Origin: Lumbricus terrestris
Lineage: Eukaryota > Annelida > Clitellata > Crassiclitellata > Lumbricidae
Assembly: GCA_949752735.1 (NCBI GenBank)
Contig: OX457036.1
Location: 82,200,005-82,264,004 of the forward strand
Direction of reading: 5' to 3'
Length of the DNA: 64,000 nt
The notes under the pieces were generated by a model. The model ran no database searches and was not told where the DNA came from. It was given only the letters and a program-made list of their open reading frames with translations. Below are positions 45,076 to 56,801 of this stretch, piece by piece (the first letter of the stretch is position 1; each line of letters opens with the position of its first letter). The position numbers and the translations under genes were made by a program.

Positions 45076-46336
45076 GCAATATACTCGACAAATGTCATTG
45101 CGTCAATACGTACGTATACGCGTGCACGTCTGTATACGTGTGTGCCAAAACGTGCGTGCACACGTGCGTCAGAACGTCAAAATGCAAGTACGCGCGCTCG
45201 GACTTACGTCAATATTTCAATACTTAGTCTATGCATGTACCATTGTACATATATAGGCCTAATTGATGAACTGACGCTAGAGCGTACGAACGCACACACA
45301 AGTTGGCCAGCGCACCTTCGTACGTGCTGACTTACGAACGAACGCACTACGCAGTAGTAGTGGTAGTAGTAGCAGTAATAGTAATACTACTAGGCCTACT
45401 ACTAGCCTACTGCTGCTACTACTACTGCTACTGCTAGTAGTAGTAGAAATCGCCTATCATCTTTAACGTCATCGTTATTACCGATTCTATGCCTAAATAG
45501 ACCTATTACAGTAATATTATTAGTAGATGGTTTAGTAATGGTAATAGCAATAAAAATAATAATAAAAGTAACACTGGCACCAGTCTAAGCGGGGGATAGA
45601 TGAGTTAGGCCTATACCGGAAGAAAGGTCTGTCAACCATTTTGTGTAATCCCAGAGAGCGTTCGTGAATGCAGAGTGCAATGGACACCACATGTTGTAGC
45701 TCTGTTTTCTTCGTTAGAGTCGTTAAACGTACTTTTGTCAGTTTCGTCTTCATCATCATCCATCACATTTATTACTTTGAGGTCGCTTTCAAATCTGCAG
45801 GTCACAGAGGGCTTGAACAGATTCATTCATTCATTTTCCCACCGACCCCACTGCACCTGTCAATCAACATCAACCACCTGCTTACGTTCCGAATTACCTC
45901 TCGCTTCACTGTTGCTTATTCAAACGAACTGCGACCCCAGAATTGCGTCATCATGGCGATTAGATGATGTCATCATTGACCATGGCTACAGAAGCCTTTG
46001 ACAACAGCTTCAGCATCGCAGTATACGTAGCGACACATTTCCTGCAGACCAATAATATTATTCCATTCTCTTAGTTGTCAGCTGAGGAAACTAAGCAGTA
46101 GTTTAACGACATGCAAGAGAACCACGTGACGAAGACTCTGATCAAAGCATTGTCGACACTGCATGCAGTAAGAATCGACAGCGCAAAACAAAACTCGAAT
46201 TTGAAGTAGAAGGAGCGGAGTCTACTAAAGATTGTAATCGTAATCGTATAATCTGTTCTGGCTAAAAGAAGAGCAATTAATTGCTTTCATTGGTCCTGTA
46301 CAGTGGAACCAGCTCCTGCCTTCGACATGTTTCTTC
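45076..46336. other. Intergenic with (TAG)n microsatellite
   Basis: CGT/GTA-rich alternating sequence lies at 45100-45190. An imperfect (GTA/TAG)n with its own inverted copy (CTA)n lies at about 45354-45447 and can fold into a hairpin. A degraded 'gtaatcgtaatcgtataatc' tail is at about 46228-46250. No gene is recognised; the first stomatin exon(s) could lie anywhere upstream. Confidence 0.45.
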
Positions 46337-46897
46337 GGTGACCGGACAAAATGGTAGCGGACAAATTGGTACGGACAAAATGGTATGGATGAAATGAAAG
46401 CTGGATTAGTGAATTTTTATATATGAAATAGAAGCTGGATTAATGAAAAACGCATGCGAATTGGAAGCTGGATGAAGGTTCTGCATGGATATTTTTATAT
46501 ATGAAATGGAAGCTGGATTTATGAAAATAACGCTGTAGATAATAATAGCCTATAGAAGCTGTATCAGGGTATTTTCATAGCTGAAATAGAAGCTGTATTA
46601 ATGACAGATGCATTACTAATGGAGGTTGATTTAAGGAATCTTATGGCTGAAATTGAAGCTGGATACATCAATCCAGCTTCCATTTCTCAAGCATTTTTTC
46701 ACCAATCCAGCCTCCCTTTCTCAAGCTTTTTCCGTCACTAGAGCTCTACTTCAGCCACAAAAAAGCCACCCACCTTCCATTTCAGCAATAAAATACCCTC
46801 ATCCAGCTTCCATTTAAACATACCGTTTTGTCCGTGCCATTTTGTCCGTACCATTTTGTCCGTACCATTTTGTGCGCTACCATTTTGTCCTAGAACC
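46337..46897. mobile_element. Fold-back MITE, 561 bp, TSD gtttcttc
   Basis: Ends GGTGACCGGACAAAATGGTA and, inverted, GGTTCTAGGACAAAATGGTA, continuing as several reiterations of 'ggacaaaatggta'. A perfect 8-bp TSD, gtttcttc, lies at 46329-46336 and 46898-46905. The left half repeats 'gaagctggattaatga' and the right half repeats its complement ('aatccagcttc'), so the whole element folds on itself around 46668. TIRs starting GG with 8-bp TSDs fit Merlin- or P-like groups less well or better than hAT; I leave the superfamily open. Confidence 0.88.
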
Positions 46898-47043
46898 GTT
46901 TCTTCTTATTATCTATTGGCTGGTCCGGGTGTAAAGTGGGTGGGAACGGCGTTCCCACTGCTCTCAAAATTCTTGGCTTGAGTTCCCACTGCTGACCACA
47001 TGAAACCCTGGATACACATGAATTCCTATAAAATTCTACTTCA

Positions 47044-47439
47044 CATGGGCGGAGACCTAGGGGGGGGACAGGGGGGACGGTCCCCCAATAAAAGTGTTGG
47101 GGGGGGACGGCCCATGCATTTGTCCCCCCCAAATAGAAAATTTCGTCGAGATTTGGCCGGATGACTAAAAAAAAGGTCATCAACTTTTTTGGCGGCGAAA
47201 ATAGAAAATTTCGTCGAGATTTGGCCGGATGACTAAAAAAAATAAAAGGTCATCAACTTTTTTGGCGGCGAAAATAGAAAATTTCGTCGAGATTTGGCCG
47301 GATGACTAAAAAAAAGGTCATCAACTTTTTTTGGCGGCGAAAAGATTTTTTTTCCAGATTTCGCCGGTCGTCAGAAATTTTTCGGAAGATTTCGCGTCTT
47401 TCCGTCCCCCCCAATTCTCGGCCCAGGTCTCCGCCTATG
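47044..47439. mobile_element. hAT-type MITE, 396 bp, TSD ctacttca
   Basis: Ends CATGGGCGGAGACCTAG and, inverted, CATAGGCGGAGACCTGGG, with a perfect 8-bp TSD, ctacttca (47036-47043 and 47440-47447). The interior holds three tandem units of about 66 bp containing 'aatttcgtcgagatttggcc' and 'ggatgactaaaaaaaaggtc'. These motifs also occur in the MITE at 6416-6705. It lies about 550 bp upstream of the first visible stomatin exon. Confidence 0.92.
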
Positions 47440-47700
47440 CTACTTCAGCGTTCCCACTGCTCACGTTCGGCGTTCCCAATGCTCACCCACACCCCTTTAA
47501 CCAATTTATTTTACTGTAGGCCTATTGAGACAAGTGTTTCCTTTCGTTGTTTCAAGATAGCTTTCCTCTCTCTGTGACTCTCACACTGGAAGCGTTTTGG
47601 ATTGGCGTGCAACCGGAGGGCCGGAGACGCTATATAAATAATTCACAGATGCAATAATTATGATGCCATAGTCGTCCCTGTATCGCGCATGAACTCACAT

Positions 47701-47800
47701 GAACTCACATGTATGTATGTATGTATGTATGTATGTATGTATATGAACATTTATATAGCGCCTTACAATAACCTCACGAAGGCGATTGACATAATGGAAT
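47701..47800 (-). repeat. L2-like LINE tail with (GTAT)n
   Basis: A (GTAT)n run (about 47710-47740) is followed by 'tatatagcgccttacaataa' and 'cctcacgaaggcg'. On the minus strand this is an 'aggcgctatataaa' 3' end with an (ATAC)n tail. Confidence 0.55.
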
Positions 47801-47990
47801 TGTGTTTCAAACAATGACCACCACAAGTAGGTATACATGTTGAAAGTATACTATCTGAAAATCAACGCGTATTTCGTGGACCCTTGTTCTTTCTAAGTGT
47901 GTCCCGATTCTCTACGTAGCCTATATCCTAAGCTATAACGTTGATCAAATAATAATAATTGTAATTGCATTTGTGCTTTTGTTTCTGCAG

Positions 47991-48097
47991 CCGAGAAGAA
48001 CACTTCTGGTCTCGGTTTCTGCGGCTGGGTTCTCACCATTCTCTCCTGGCTGCTCGTCTTTCTCACCTTTCCAGTCTCAATGTACGTCTGCATGAAG
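47991..48097 (+). CDS. Stomatin-family gene, exon encoding the membrane hairpin
   Basis: The exon is bounded by acceptor tttctgcag and donor AAG|gtatgc. It begins with the last two bases of a codon and reads 'GFCGWVLTILSWLLVFLTFP' and then 'VSMYVCMK'. This matches the stomatin intramembrane hairpin, including the Pro that bends it and the juxtamembrane Cys residues that are palmitoylated in stomatin. Phase agrees with the exon at 54771. Stomatins (SPFH/band 7 proteins) oligomerise on the inner face of the plasma membrane and modulate channels and transporters. The exon(s) for the short cytosolic N-terminus were not found upstream. Whether the gene is stomatin itself or a stomatin-like paralogue cannot be settled from this portion. 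Confidence 0.9.
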
Positions 48098-50515
48098 GTA
48101 TGCACGAGGACGTCTCAACTTCCTCTTATAATAATATAAAACGTCCAACCGTATCATGATTCGTACGCCTATCTGTATACCCACGAATGCGCATATAAGC
48201 CTACCGTATACGTATTGTAACTGAATACATTTATATAAAGCATCTTTTTAATCTCTTACGCCTTGAAAGATATTATTGTGCTGCAAAGTAATGTAGAAAG
48301 CCATTTGTGTAGCTCCTTTCCAGCAGCTCCCATGCAGAAGCGCTGATTGGTGTATATTTTCCTTTGGAGGCTAAAACGAGCTGCAAGATTCAACGTGGTA
48401 CATACGCACTTGAGCTACCAAACATCCCATCATTCCTAGTTCATCACTCCATGCCACTCTCGCTGTCACTTTCTTTCCAGCAACCACAATAGTTCTACCA
48501 CCATTTCACGCATCCACTCTCACACGTTTATGCAAAATCACTTTTCTTTATGGCAGATTATATATATTTGCGAAGTATATATTATTATACGATTGTATCA
48601 CGCAGCAGCTGGACAATAAAAATCGAATTCTGCTAAAGGCTCTCCGACGACCATCCTCATAATCCACCCACTCCCACCCATTTCCACTTACCCTTCCCCG
48701 ACCCACCCATCCCCCACTCACCAATTCCTAACCATCCACCTCCAGTCACCAATTCCCACTCATTCACCCACCCAAAACCCATTACCAATGCACACAGGTC
48801 CTGTGAGCCTGTGACGCACCCACAATACTGATCAATGATCAATGATCAATGATCGATGATCAATGATCGATGATTATGCGCATAATATTCTAAGATTTAA
48901 ATGACAGACGGTGACCATTGACCGTCGTAAATAAAGCAACAAAGATAAACATTGTCATCTGTTTGTCTGCGTCTCTCTGTGTCTGTCTGTTTCTGTCTGT
49001 CTGCCTCTGTGCATGCGCGTGTCTCTGTAGTGCTGCGTTTGTGTATCTATCTGTCTGCATGCCTGTCATTCCTATCAGCTACATCGGTTAAATCGCACGA
49101 CCCACGTGTCTCTGGGAGTGGGGTTGCCGGTGACTCGCATACCGACAGTGCATGGTTCGTTTAAGAGTTTTGAATCCCGGTCAGTATATAGTTATGAGCA
49201 CGGACCTTCGCGGGGATCTTAGATGACGTGGCCTCCCAATCCCCCACCCCACCCATTCCAACGGATTGCATCGGTGGTGATGGATCTCATGCAACTGATC
49301 AATTCAGCGAAAGCGTCCAGGTCCCCAATGCATTGACGTTTATTATTCTGTCTTCTCGTGACCGTCAGCGTCAGTGGCAATGATGGTCCGGATGATTTAC
49401 ATTATAAGTCATTGGCTAATGATGAAAATATGACTCATGCATGAGAGCATAACGGAAGATAATATACACACTATATGCGTTCGAACCCCCATGCTCTTCC
49501 TCACACTCTGTCGCTTCTCTTTATCTTATTTACAATACATCTTTCGGACCTGATTCTTCTCTTCTTTCTATTCTCTCCTTTCTGTCGCGCTCTCTGCATG
49601 GCTCCCTCTGCTTTCTCAGCTTATGAACCTAATATCTTTTCTCGCTCTATATCCTTTTCTCCTCCTCTCTTTCTCTAGTTAGGCCCATATATTCTAATTC
49701 TTTCTTTCTAACTCTCTTTTTCTCTCTCATTCTCTCTCTCTAATTATCTCTTTGTCTCTGTCTCTCTCTGTCTCTGCCTATGTCTCTTTCTCTGTGTCTG
49801 TCTCTCTGTCTCTCAATCTCTCTGTCTCTATTTCTCTCTCTGTCTCTGTTTCTCTCTCTCTGTCTCTGTGTCTCTGTCTCTGTCTCTCTTTTTCTCTCTC
49901 TGCTGTCCAAAGACTAGTGGGGGGGAGATATATAATCGGGTGATGATGATGCCCGAACTTGCTGCTGGTGATGGTGTTGCTGGGTTGCAGCTGTGAATGA
50001 GTTGAAGGCATGGCTACATCTATGTCTGGCACCACAGGGAAAAGGAGGAACTGGAGGAACTGGAGCCTGGAGCAAGCAGGAGGCGACGGCGCGACGGATG
50101 CTATGGAATCGGATAAGAAGATCTAACGGGATTAGGTCCCTTTATGAAGCCAATTTGAATCGCTCTTCCAATAGTAATTCCCACAGACCTACCACCGACG
50201 GGTATATATACTGCAAGACCAGACACAGCATAACAATATCGATAAACGAGGAGCATGTATATATCTGTAGAGGCAATACATCAGTCTGGAATTAGGTCTA
50301 CGGAGATTTCAAACAGCGCCAGTCATACACGATGCTGCGTCTGAGTTCGATGACCCTATATTATAAGTACACGTTACATGTTGACGACAGGATTGACTCT
50401 ATATATATATATATATATATAATACGCAGCAGCAGCATCTGCTCCGCGTTTATTAGTCGAAGTAGTTAGGCCCATATAATTATATATATATATATATATA
50501 TGCATATATATATAT

Positions 50516-50549
<34 letters not shown>

Positions 50550-51284
50550 CGCGCCCTGAAACCTTGAATATAATTATAAACTCACACTAGGCTACTAATA
50601 ATTATATTCCTATTTATATTATTATGATAACACCGAGAAAATGTATATTAAAATAACTCGAATACATATTTAAATATATATTATGATCAATCAGTTTGTT
50701 CATTGATTCAATGAAACACTAGACAGGCAGTGGCACAGATTCACAACGAACAAACGCAGAGATAAAATGCAGCAGATAATTATGATGATATACAATAATT
50801 ACTGCATAATTATGTTAAGGAGTAATCGGGGAACGAAGGGAGTGATCGCGATAAATGTGGGTTTATGTTTTTTAAATATTCACTACATTGACCACCAGTG
50901 GCGGCGCCAGGATTTCAGGTTTGGGGGGGCTGAAGCCCCATGCCCTTCCTACCTCCCAGGGACGAAACGAGAAAATTTTCGTCCCCGGGCGTTCATATTG
51001 CAACCACCGTAGGAGCGAAGCTGCAAGTGCCGAATGCATGAACAAAGCACATACCGTCGTAAGCTCCCCAGCGGGGTCTGGGGCGGAGCCCCAGAAACAA
51101 AGGCTTTTTTGGCAGTTGACATTGACTAAAGCACGTTACGGCCTCTTATTTGCTAGCTATTTATGAACAATAAAGTCCTGAAATTTTTTGAATTTCCACA
51201 TTGCAATAGTAGCATATTAGGCTGTCGTTTTTATGAATTGGCTCATCATTTCATTGCTGAAAGTCTTGGTTTACGCTCTGTCCT

Positions 51285-52410
51285 TCGACACTTCTAAAAC
51301 GGTGTCAACCGCTGCTCTTATGCGTATGGGACCGAAGGAAAAGGGTTGGCCATAAACACCTTTTAAACGGTGAAAACCGAAAGAAAAGCTCTGGCCTTAA
51401 ATTAAACACCTATAAAACGGTGTTAACCGTAATGCTTTTATGCGTACGGGACCGAAAAAAGCGCAGGACTTAACACCTCTAAAACGATGTCAACCTCTGC
51501 TTTTATATTTATTGGACCGAAAGAAAATCTCTATCCTTAAACACCTCTAAAACGGGTCAACCTCTGATCTTATGCGTATCCGAAAGAAAATGGTCTGTCT
51601 TAAACACCTTTTAAACGGTGAAAACCGAAAAAAAAACTCTGGGCTTAAATGAAACACCTCTAAAACGGTGTAAGCCGTAATGCTTTTATGCGTACGGGTT
51701 CACAAGAAAAGTGCTGGTCTTAAACACCTCTAAAACGGTTTCAACCTCTGCTCTTATGCGTATGGGACCGAAGAAAAAAGGTTGGCCTTAAACACCTCTT
51801 AACCCTTTAATGCCGAGATGGTAGTAAATGGTATGGGAAATCTCCGGCATTAAAGGGTTAAACGGTGAAAACCTAAAGTAAAGTTCTGGTCTTAAACACC
51901 TCTAAAACGGTGTCTACATGTACCTCTACTTTTATGCGTATGGGACCGAAAGAAAAGAGTTGGCCTTAAACACCTCTTAAACGGTGAAAACCGAAAGAAA
52001 AGCTCTGGCCTTAAACACCTCTAAAAAGGTGTCAACTACAGCTTTTATACGTATGGGCCGAAAGAAAAAGCTCTGGTCTTAAACACCTCTAAAACAGTGT
52101 AAACCGAAAGAAAAGCGCAGGCCTTGGACACCTCTAGAACGATGTAAACCGTTGCTTTTTTAAGTATATGCCGAAAGAAAAGCTCTTAAGTGATGTAATA
52201 TGCCGAGCAAATTTCTGTCCAGGGTAACGGCCTCTGTTGTCATAGACCCTGGTCAAATCGGTTCCAACCAAAAGCTCTGGCCTTAAACACCACTAAACCG
52301 GGTGTCAGCCTCTGCTCATATTCGTAAGCGACCGAAAGAAAGGCGCTGAACATAAACACCTCTAAAACGGTCTGAACCGTAAAGCTTTCATGCGTATGGG
52401 ACCGAAATAA
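51285..52410. repeat. Satellite array of about 17 units inside the hAT element
   Basis: The full unit is about 67 bp: 'ttaaacacctctaaaacggt', 'gtcaacctctgctcttatgc', 'gtatgggaccgaaagaaaag' and a short 'ctctggcc'. Short units (about 40 bp) lack the middle third ('aacggtgaaaaccgaaagaa'). Long and short units partly alternate, suggesting a higher-order repeat. One unit carries a TTAA-flanked insertion. Confidence 0.92.
51803..51857. mobile_element. 55-bp piggyBac-like MITE in a satellite unit, TSD TTAA
   Basis: CCCTTTAATGCCGAGA at the left and TCTCCGGCATTAAAGGG at the right form an inverted pair, flanked on both sides by TTAA (51799-51802 and 51858-51861). Removing it with one TTAA restores 'cacctcttaaacggtg', which is exactly what a sister unit has at about 51973-51988. 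TTAA duplication and CCC ends are piggyBac hallmarks. Its size makes it one of the smallest such elements one could expect. Confidence 0.82.
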
Positions 52411-53324
52411 ATGTCATTTCATAAGCTTTTGAGGGAAACGGCCAACAGGGAAAATGAGGGGTTTAGCCCTACACCCTGGCCCCGTATGTTGGGAGAGATT
52501 TGCCGACCCACCCATTGACCAGTGTCGGGTCGAGCCCGACACCCTGCGAAGGATTGGGGTCGATTGCTTGAAAGCTGTGGCCGTGCATAGCTAACACACA
52601 AACAAACAAACACAAGAGTTACCAAAATATTATATTAGATACATATAATTATCTGCACATAAATGTTTTATTTGCTAATAGCAATAGGGCTTCTAGGTTT
52701 ACCATAATAATATATCAAACGTACATTCCCAGACCGTGGTAGAATTCACAACAAGAATTAAATTTTATATCAAGCAAGAACACACACATTTTGAGGTGTG
52801 TAAGAGAAACATGATGCAAATCTGACAACTATATTGTTGTGTCCCATGTCCAGGACTTTGGGATTCGTCCATTGCCGGTGTACTGCGAGATTCTATTCGG
52901 CAGCAAAAGCTGTCAAAAACTATCCGAAAAAAAGCCGTTATAGACATTTTCCGCATTTTGGTTTTGGGGGGGCTGAGCCGCATTCAGGGGGGGCTTAGCC
53001 CCCCTAGCCCCCCCCCTGGCGCCGCCACTGTTGACCACAAAAACATGGCAACAATTTTAAAATATAGAGACTGTAGGCTATATTCGTTGCACGATGCAGT
53101 GACGGTAACTTTGATCTATAGCATATATATAATATTATTTTTATGTATAATATTATTTTTATGTATAATATTATATATAATATTATATAAAATATTATTT
53201 ATATACAATATTATATATAGATACTCGGTCTATATAAATAAATGAATCATATTTGCTGTAGACTCTATTATATATAAAAATTATTCATTTTAGGTATACT
53301 AATTTTATATATAGGCCTAACATA

Positions 53325-53432
53325 TGCCTGTGTATGTATGTATGTATGTATGTATGTATGTATGTATGTATGTATGTATGTATGTATGTATGTATGTATG
53401 TATGTATGTATGTATGTATGTATGTATGTATG

Positions 53433-53463
<31 letters not shown>

Positions 53464-53567
53464 GTATGTATGTAGGCCTATGTATGTATGTATGTATGTA
53501 TGTATGTATGTATGTATGTATGTATGTATGTATGTATGTATGTATGTATGTATGTATGTATGTATGC
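53325..53567. repeat. (TATG)n microsatellite, about 240 bp
   Basis: Almost pure TATG/GTAT tetranucleotide with one interruption at about 53461-53482 that contains 'taggccta'. Translated frames across it (MYVC or HTYI repeats) are artefacts. Confidence 0.98.
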
Positions 53568-54770
53568 ATATAATAATTAATTCTGCATGCAGCTTGTGGG
53601 TGTATTTGCAGTTTTTCAATTCTTTGCCGTTAAGCATAGAACCTGAATGGGATTCGAGTCATATACCGTGAACAATAAATACTTCATTATGATCTTTGGG
53701 ACGGTTAATTAAATATTTAGGGCAACGCTGAGTTATATGGCAACGTCATGCCAATGTCATGACAGCACCACGCCACCGTCACGAAAGAGTCATGCCAGTG
53801 CCATGGCACGTGTACAGAGTTTCGCTCCTTGGCTGTTGAGTCGATTGGATGCGTTATGGGTCGATATTATTATAACCGTTGCATCTACTGACTGACACGC
53901 GATTTGAACTCTGAGTTGTTGGTGCATCAACAACGACGGAGGCGAATGAAAGTTTAACGAGCCAGCTGTATATATCGGTCACGTGACGGTCTTAATGAAT
54001 CACGTGACGATCTTCATTGATCACGCGATCCTTCTGATTGAACGTCATGTGACCATGAAGATCTTGGATCGTGGTTGAATCTTGCGGAACTGTGTCTTTG
54101 GAAAAGAATCGAGGGAGATTAGATGCAAATTACTCTAAAATATCGGATTGCAGGTGAATCGAAAAACACAGGATATAATTATAGGTCTTCAAGACGACCC
54201 TCAAGATTAAGATATTGACATAATTATTTCCATATCCGAAATGAACCTCAATGGAAGACAAGCAAATTTCAGATTTAAAATCCTAAGTCGTCTCACCCTC
54301 CCTATCAAATATTAGCGGTGTTTTAATGCAATGTTCGATGCATCTTGGTCACGCATTGCAACAGACTGATATATGTGCAACTTATAATGAGATATCTGTT
54401 CAATATTTCACACTTCCTACTTCATCAGAATAGATTAACCCACATCTTGTTAGAACATTCTACACTTTTAATATTTACTTAACTTGCATTTTTAGAATAG
54501 TGAAGGCCCTGAGTTTCTTATAATTAGCTTGTTAGAACAGTATATTTTCCAAGGACGTGCAGTCATGCACCTTTAGCTCCTCTGTCACTTGAATCATTTT
54601 TCTGGGAGGAATAGTACGCGATAGGCTATGTATAGCCTGTACATGTAAACGACGCCTTTCCGAATTTTTCTAGGAATAAAGTGATTCATGCCATGGGACC
54701 TCCCCAGAGACGTCCATATACTAAGCACCGTTGTCAGATATCTAATCTAGGCCTACTTCTTTTGTTGTAG

Positions 54771-54843
54771 ATTGTACAGGAATACGAAAGAGCTGTTATA
54801 TTTCGACTGGGTCGACTCTTTTCCGGAGGAGCTAAAGGCCCTG
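54771..54843 (+). CDS. Stomatin-family gene, exon 'IVQEYERAVIFRLGR'
   Basis: Acceptor tttgttgtag, donor ctg|gttagt; phase 0 start and phase 1 end. It encodes 'IVQEYERAVIFRLGRLFSGG' plus 'AKGPG', the start of the SPFH/band 7 domain. The split Gly codon (G|GC) is completed exactly by the exon at 55440, which supports the splice calls. Confidence 0.95.
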
Positions 54844-55439
54844 GTTAGTTCCGAATGGTTTTACCATCTAGAACATACATGCATGCCAACTGAAATTAAG
54901 AAGCATCTGTCGTGAACTGTTTTCCATGAATAGCTCGATCGGCGCCATTGTGTTCATGGGGGAGGCCAATGTTGATGAGACAGATAAGGCTGATGCTGAG
55001 TTTTCCTCAAGGGTCGCCAAAAATAAGCATTAGGTTAATAAAAATAATAACTTTGCAATGAAGACAAATTAATGTAAAGTAATGTAACGAAAACGTGAAG
55101 AAAGGTTCACTATATATATGCATGCAGGGGAGCAGATGGTAGGATACGCTGCGTTGGGACATTCCTTGGCTCTGTTACCATGGCAGGTCTGTGCACATTG
55201 AGGAAGACGCTCTTATCGTATCTCGTATACATGCAGGTAACTATGGCGGGCCTATTAATTATCTATCGCAGCCGGTCTATGGCAGTAGGCGTCACTATAG
55301 CCTTGTATATTTATAAGTGAACGTCACCGCAGCGGAATGGTTTTAGACAAACGTATATCGATGACGATAATGAATTCGATTGAGATGACGATCAGAATTA
55401 TTGATGAAGATTAGATCTCTGTCTGATTATTATTTCTAG

Positions 55440-55522
55440 GCATATTCTTCGTTCTTCCGTGCATCGAAAGTTACACAAAAGTTGACCTACGAACTGTTTC
55501 CTTTGATGTACCACCGCAAGAG
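55440..55522 (+). CDS. Stomatin-family gene, exon 'IFFVLPCIESYTKVDLRT'
   Basis: Acceptor ttatttctag, donor GAG|gtaaag; 83 nt, entering in phase 1 and leaving in phase 0. It encodes 'IFFVLPCIESYTKVDLRTVS' and 'FDVPPQE', the strongly conserved core of the band 7 domain. Confidence 0.95.
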
Positions 55523-56034
55523 GTAAAGCAATCGCTTTCCGTGAATACGGCTTCTGTCAATCATTCCCTTTTTAATAGTTTTTATGCATTCTTGTAGTCT
55601 ATACGAGAACACTCCAGATAGCCTACTAGATAGCGATCTTTAAGACGTCATTAATCTCTGCATTTGCTCATTGATCACCGTTCATAGAGTAAGAATTCTG
55701 CTTCTGTTTATTTACTCAAATTTCTCTTTCGCTGACCTAATGAGCAAGTAGGCCTATGTAAATCTGAGTCAGGATGCAATTATAGGCCAATGCACACAGT
55801 AGAGTCCACGCAGAGCTGTTATGGGTTGTCAATCAGCATAGTCTACACGAACGCGCAATCGTTGGATAACAGAATCGGCGCGGTCTGCTTGTCGCACCTT
55901 GTCATCCATCTGTCGCCTTTAAATCTCTTAAACCACCTCTGAACTGGAATCGTGTCTCTCCACAACAACAGACGCTTCCACTAACACTTTGAGCTGTTCT
56001 TTGCCACCGACGTCATGTAGATGTATCTGAGGAG

Positions 56035-56138
56035 CGGGGTGGGTGGAGTGGAGTGATGGGTGGGAGAAGAAGGGGATTGGCGGGGAGCGAGGCGAAGCCA
56101 TGGAAAATTTCCCCGGCAACGCAGGGTCACCAGCTAGC
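56035..56138 (-). repeat. TAGCTG-type dispersed repeat, minus-strand copy
   Basis: On the minus strand it starts GCTAGCTGGTGACCCTGCGT and continues 'tgccggggaaattttccatg' and 'gcttcgcctcgctccccgcc'. The start is related to the copies at 1480 and 30394. It lies in the stomatin intron 56 bp before an AT-rich stretch. Left boundary uncertain. Confidence 0.55.
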
Positions 56139-56411
56139 ATGGACCTATATATTATATAATTATATATATATATAATTATATAATTATATTAACATATACT
56201 TATATTTATATTATTATTTATGGATGAGTGTGAGCGATTGAATGATTGAATGAGTGAAAGAAGAGACGACGAAGACATAGAAGAACAAATGAACGAATGA
56301 ACGAAATTACTATAAAACAAAAATGAACAAACGAATGCATGACTCATGATCATAAATGGCCATTCATATAGCGCCATTGTATATGTATACATGTATAATA
56401 TGATTACGAAG

Positions 56412-56615
56412 GTGTTGACGAAGGACAGCGTGACGGTATCGGTTGACGCCGTCGTCTATTACCGGGTGAGCAACGCCACCGTGTCCGTCGCCAACGTAGA
56501 GAACGCGCATCACTCGACGCGGCTCTTGGCTCAGACGACCTTGAGAAACGTCCTTGGCACGAGGAACCTCTCCGGAATACTGTCGGAAAGGGAAAGCATA
56601 TCAAACTCAATGCAG
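56412..56615 (+). CDS. Stomatin-family gene, exon 'VLTKDSVTVSVDAVVYYRV'
   Basis: A 204-nt exon, phase 0 at both ends, donor CAG|gtaaca. The acceptor is the AG of 'gattacgaag', with a poor pyrimidine tract. It encodes 68 residues including 'VSVDAVVYYRVSNATVSVAN', 'STRLLAQTTLRNVLGTRNLS' and 'ILSERESISNSMQ', the body of the band 7 domain. In stomatins this is followed by the 'TDxWGIKVERVEIKDV' region and the coiled-coil oligomerisation segment. I find no such exon between here and 64000, so the gene continues to the right, or it is truncated. Confidence 0.95.
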
Positions 56616-56714
56616 GTAACAATACGCAACTATAATATACACAAGCTGCAGACGAGTGCTGACAAGCCTTTAAATTAATTATTAATCGATCGATCAATCA
56701 ATCTATCGATCGTT

Positions 56715-56801
56715 CGTAATCGTAATCGTAATCGTAAACTCGAAATTTCTAAAGCGCCACTCGAAAGCCAAGCGCTGGGCACCAGCTTATTCACGAGCGC
56801 T
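56715..56801 (-). repeat. L2-like LINE tail, minus-strand copy
   Basis: (CGTAAT)n at 56715-56735, then 'actcgaaatttctaaagcgc', 'gccaagcgctgggcaccagc' and 'ttattcacgagcgc'. Inverted, this is the canonical tail also seen at 16646 and 28550. Confidence 0.7.

Larger units (their letters stand above)
50896..53030. mobile_element. Non-autonomous hAT element, 2135 bp, TSD ttgaccac
   Basis: Terminal inverted repeats CAGTGGCGGCGCCAGG are flanked by a perfect 8-bp duplication, ttgaccac (50888-50895 and 53031-53038). The interior is dominated by a tandem satellite (51285-52410) and encodes no transposase. The subterminal parts are G/C-rich ('ggggggctgaagcccc' type) at both ends. A small hairpin 'gtgtcgggtcgagcccgaca' lies at about 52521-52540. 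Confidence 0.94.
48098..54770 (+). other. Stomatin intron (6.7 kb) filled with repeats
   Basis: Contents in order: a (TGATCAA)n-like run at 48830-48870; CT-rich microsatellites at 49480-49910; (TA)n/(CA)n at 50399-50550; a hAT element with satellite (50896-53030); (TA)-rich sequence at 53110-53225; (TATG)n at 53325-53567; and a CACGTGACG cluster near 53975-54010. A short frame near 50011-50130 ('MATSMSGTTGKRRNW') has no recognised family. Confidence 0.8.

Noticed and set aside
53285..53671. MYVC and HTYI repeat proteins
   Set aside because: Pure (TATG)n microsatellite.
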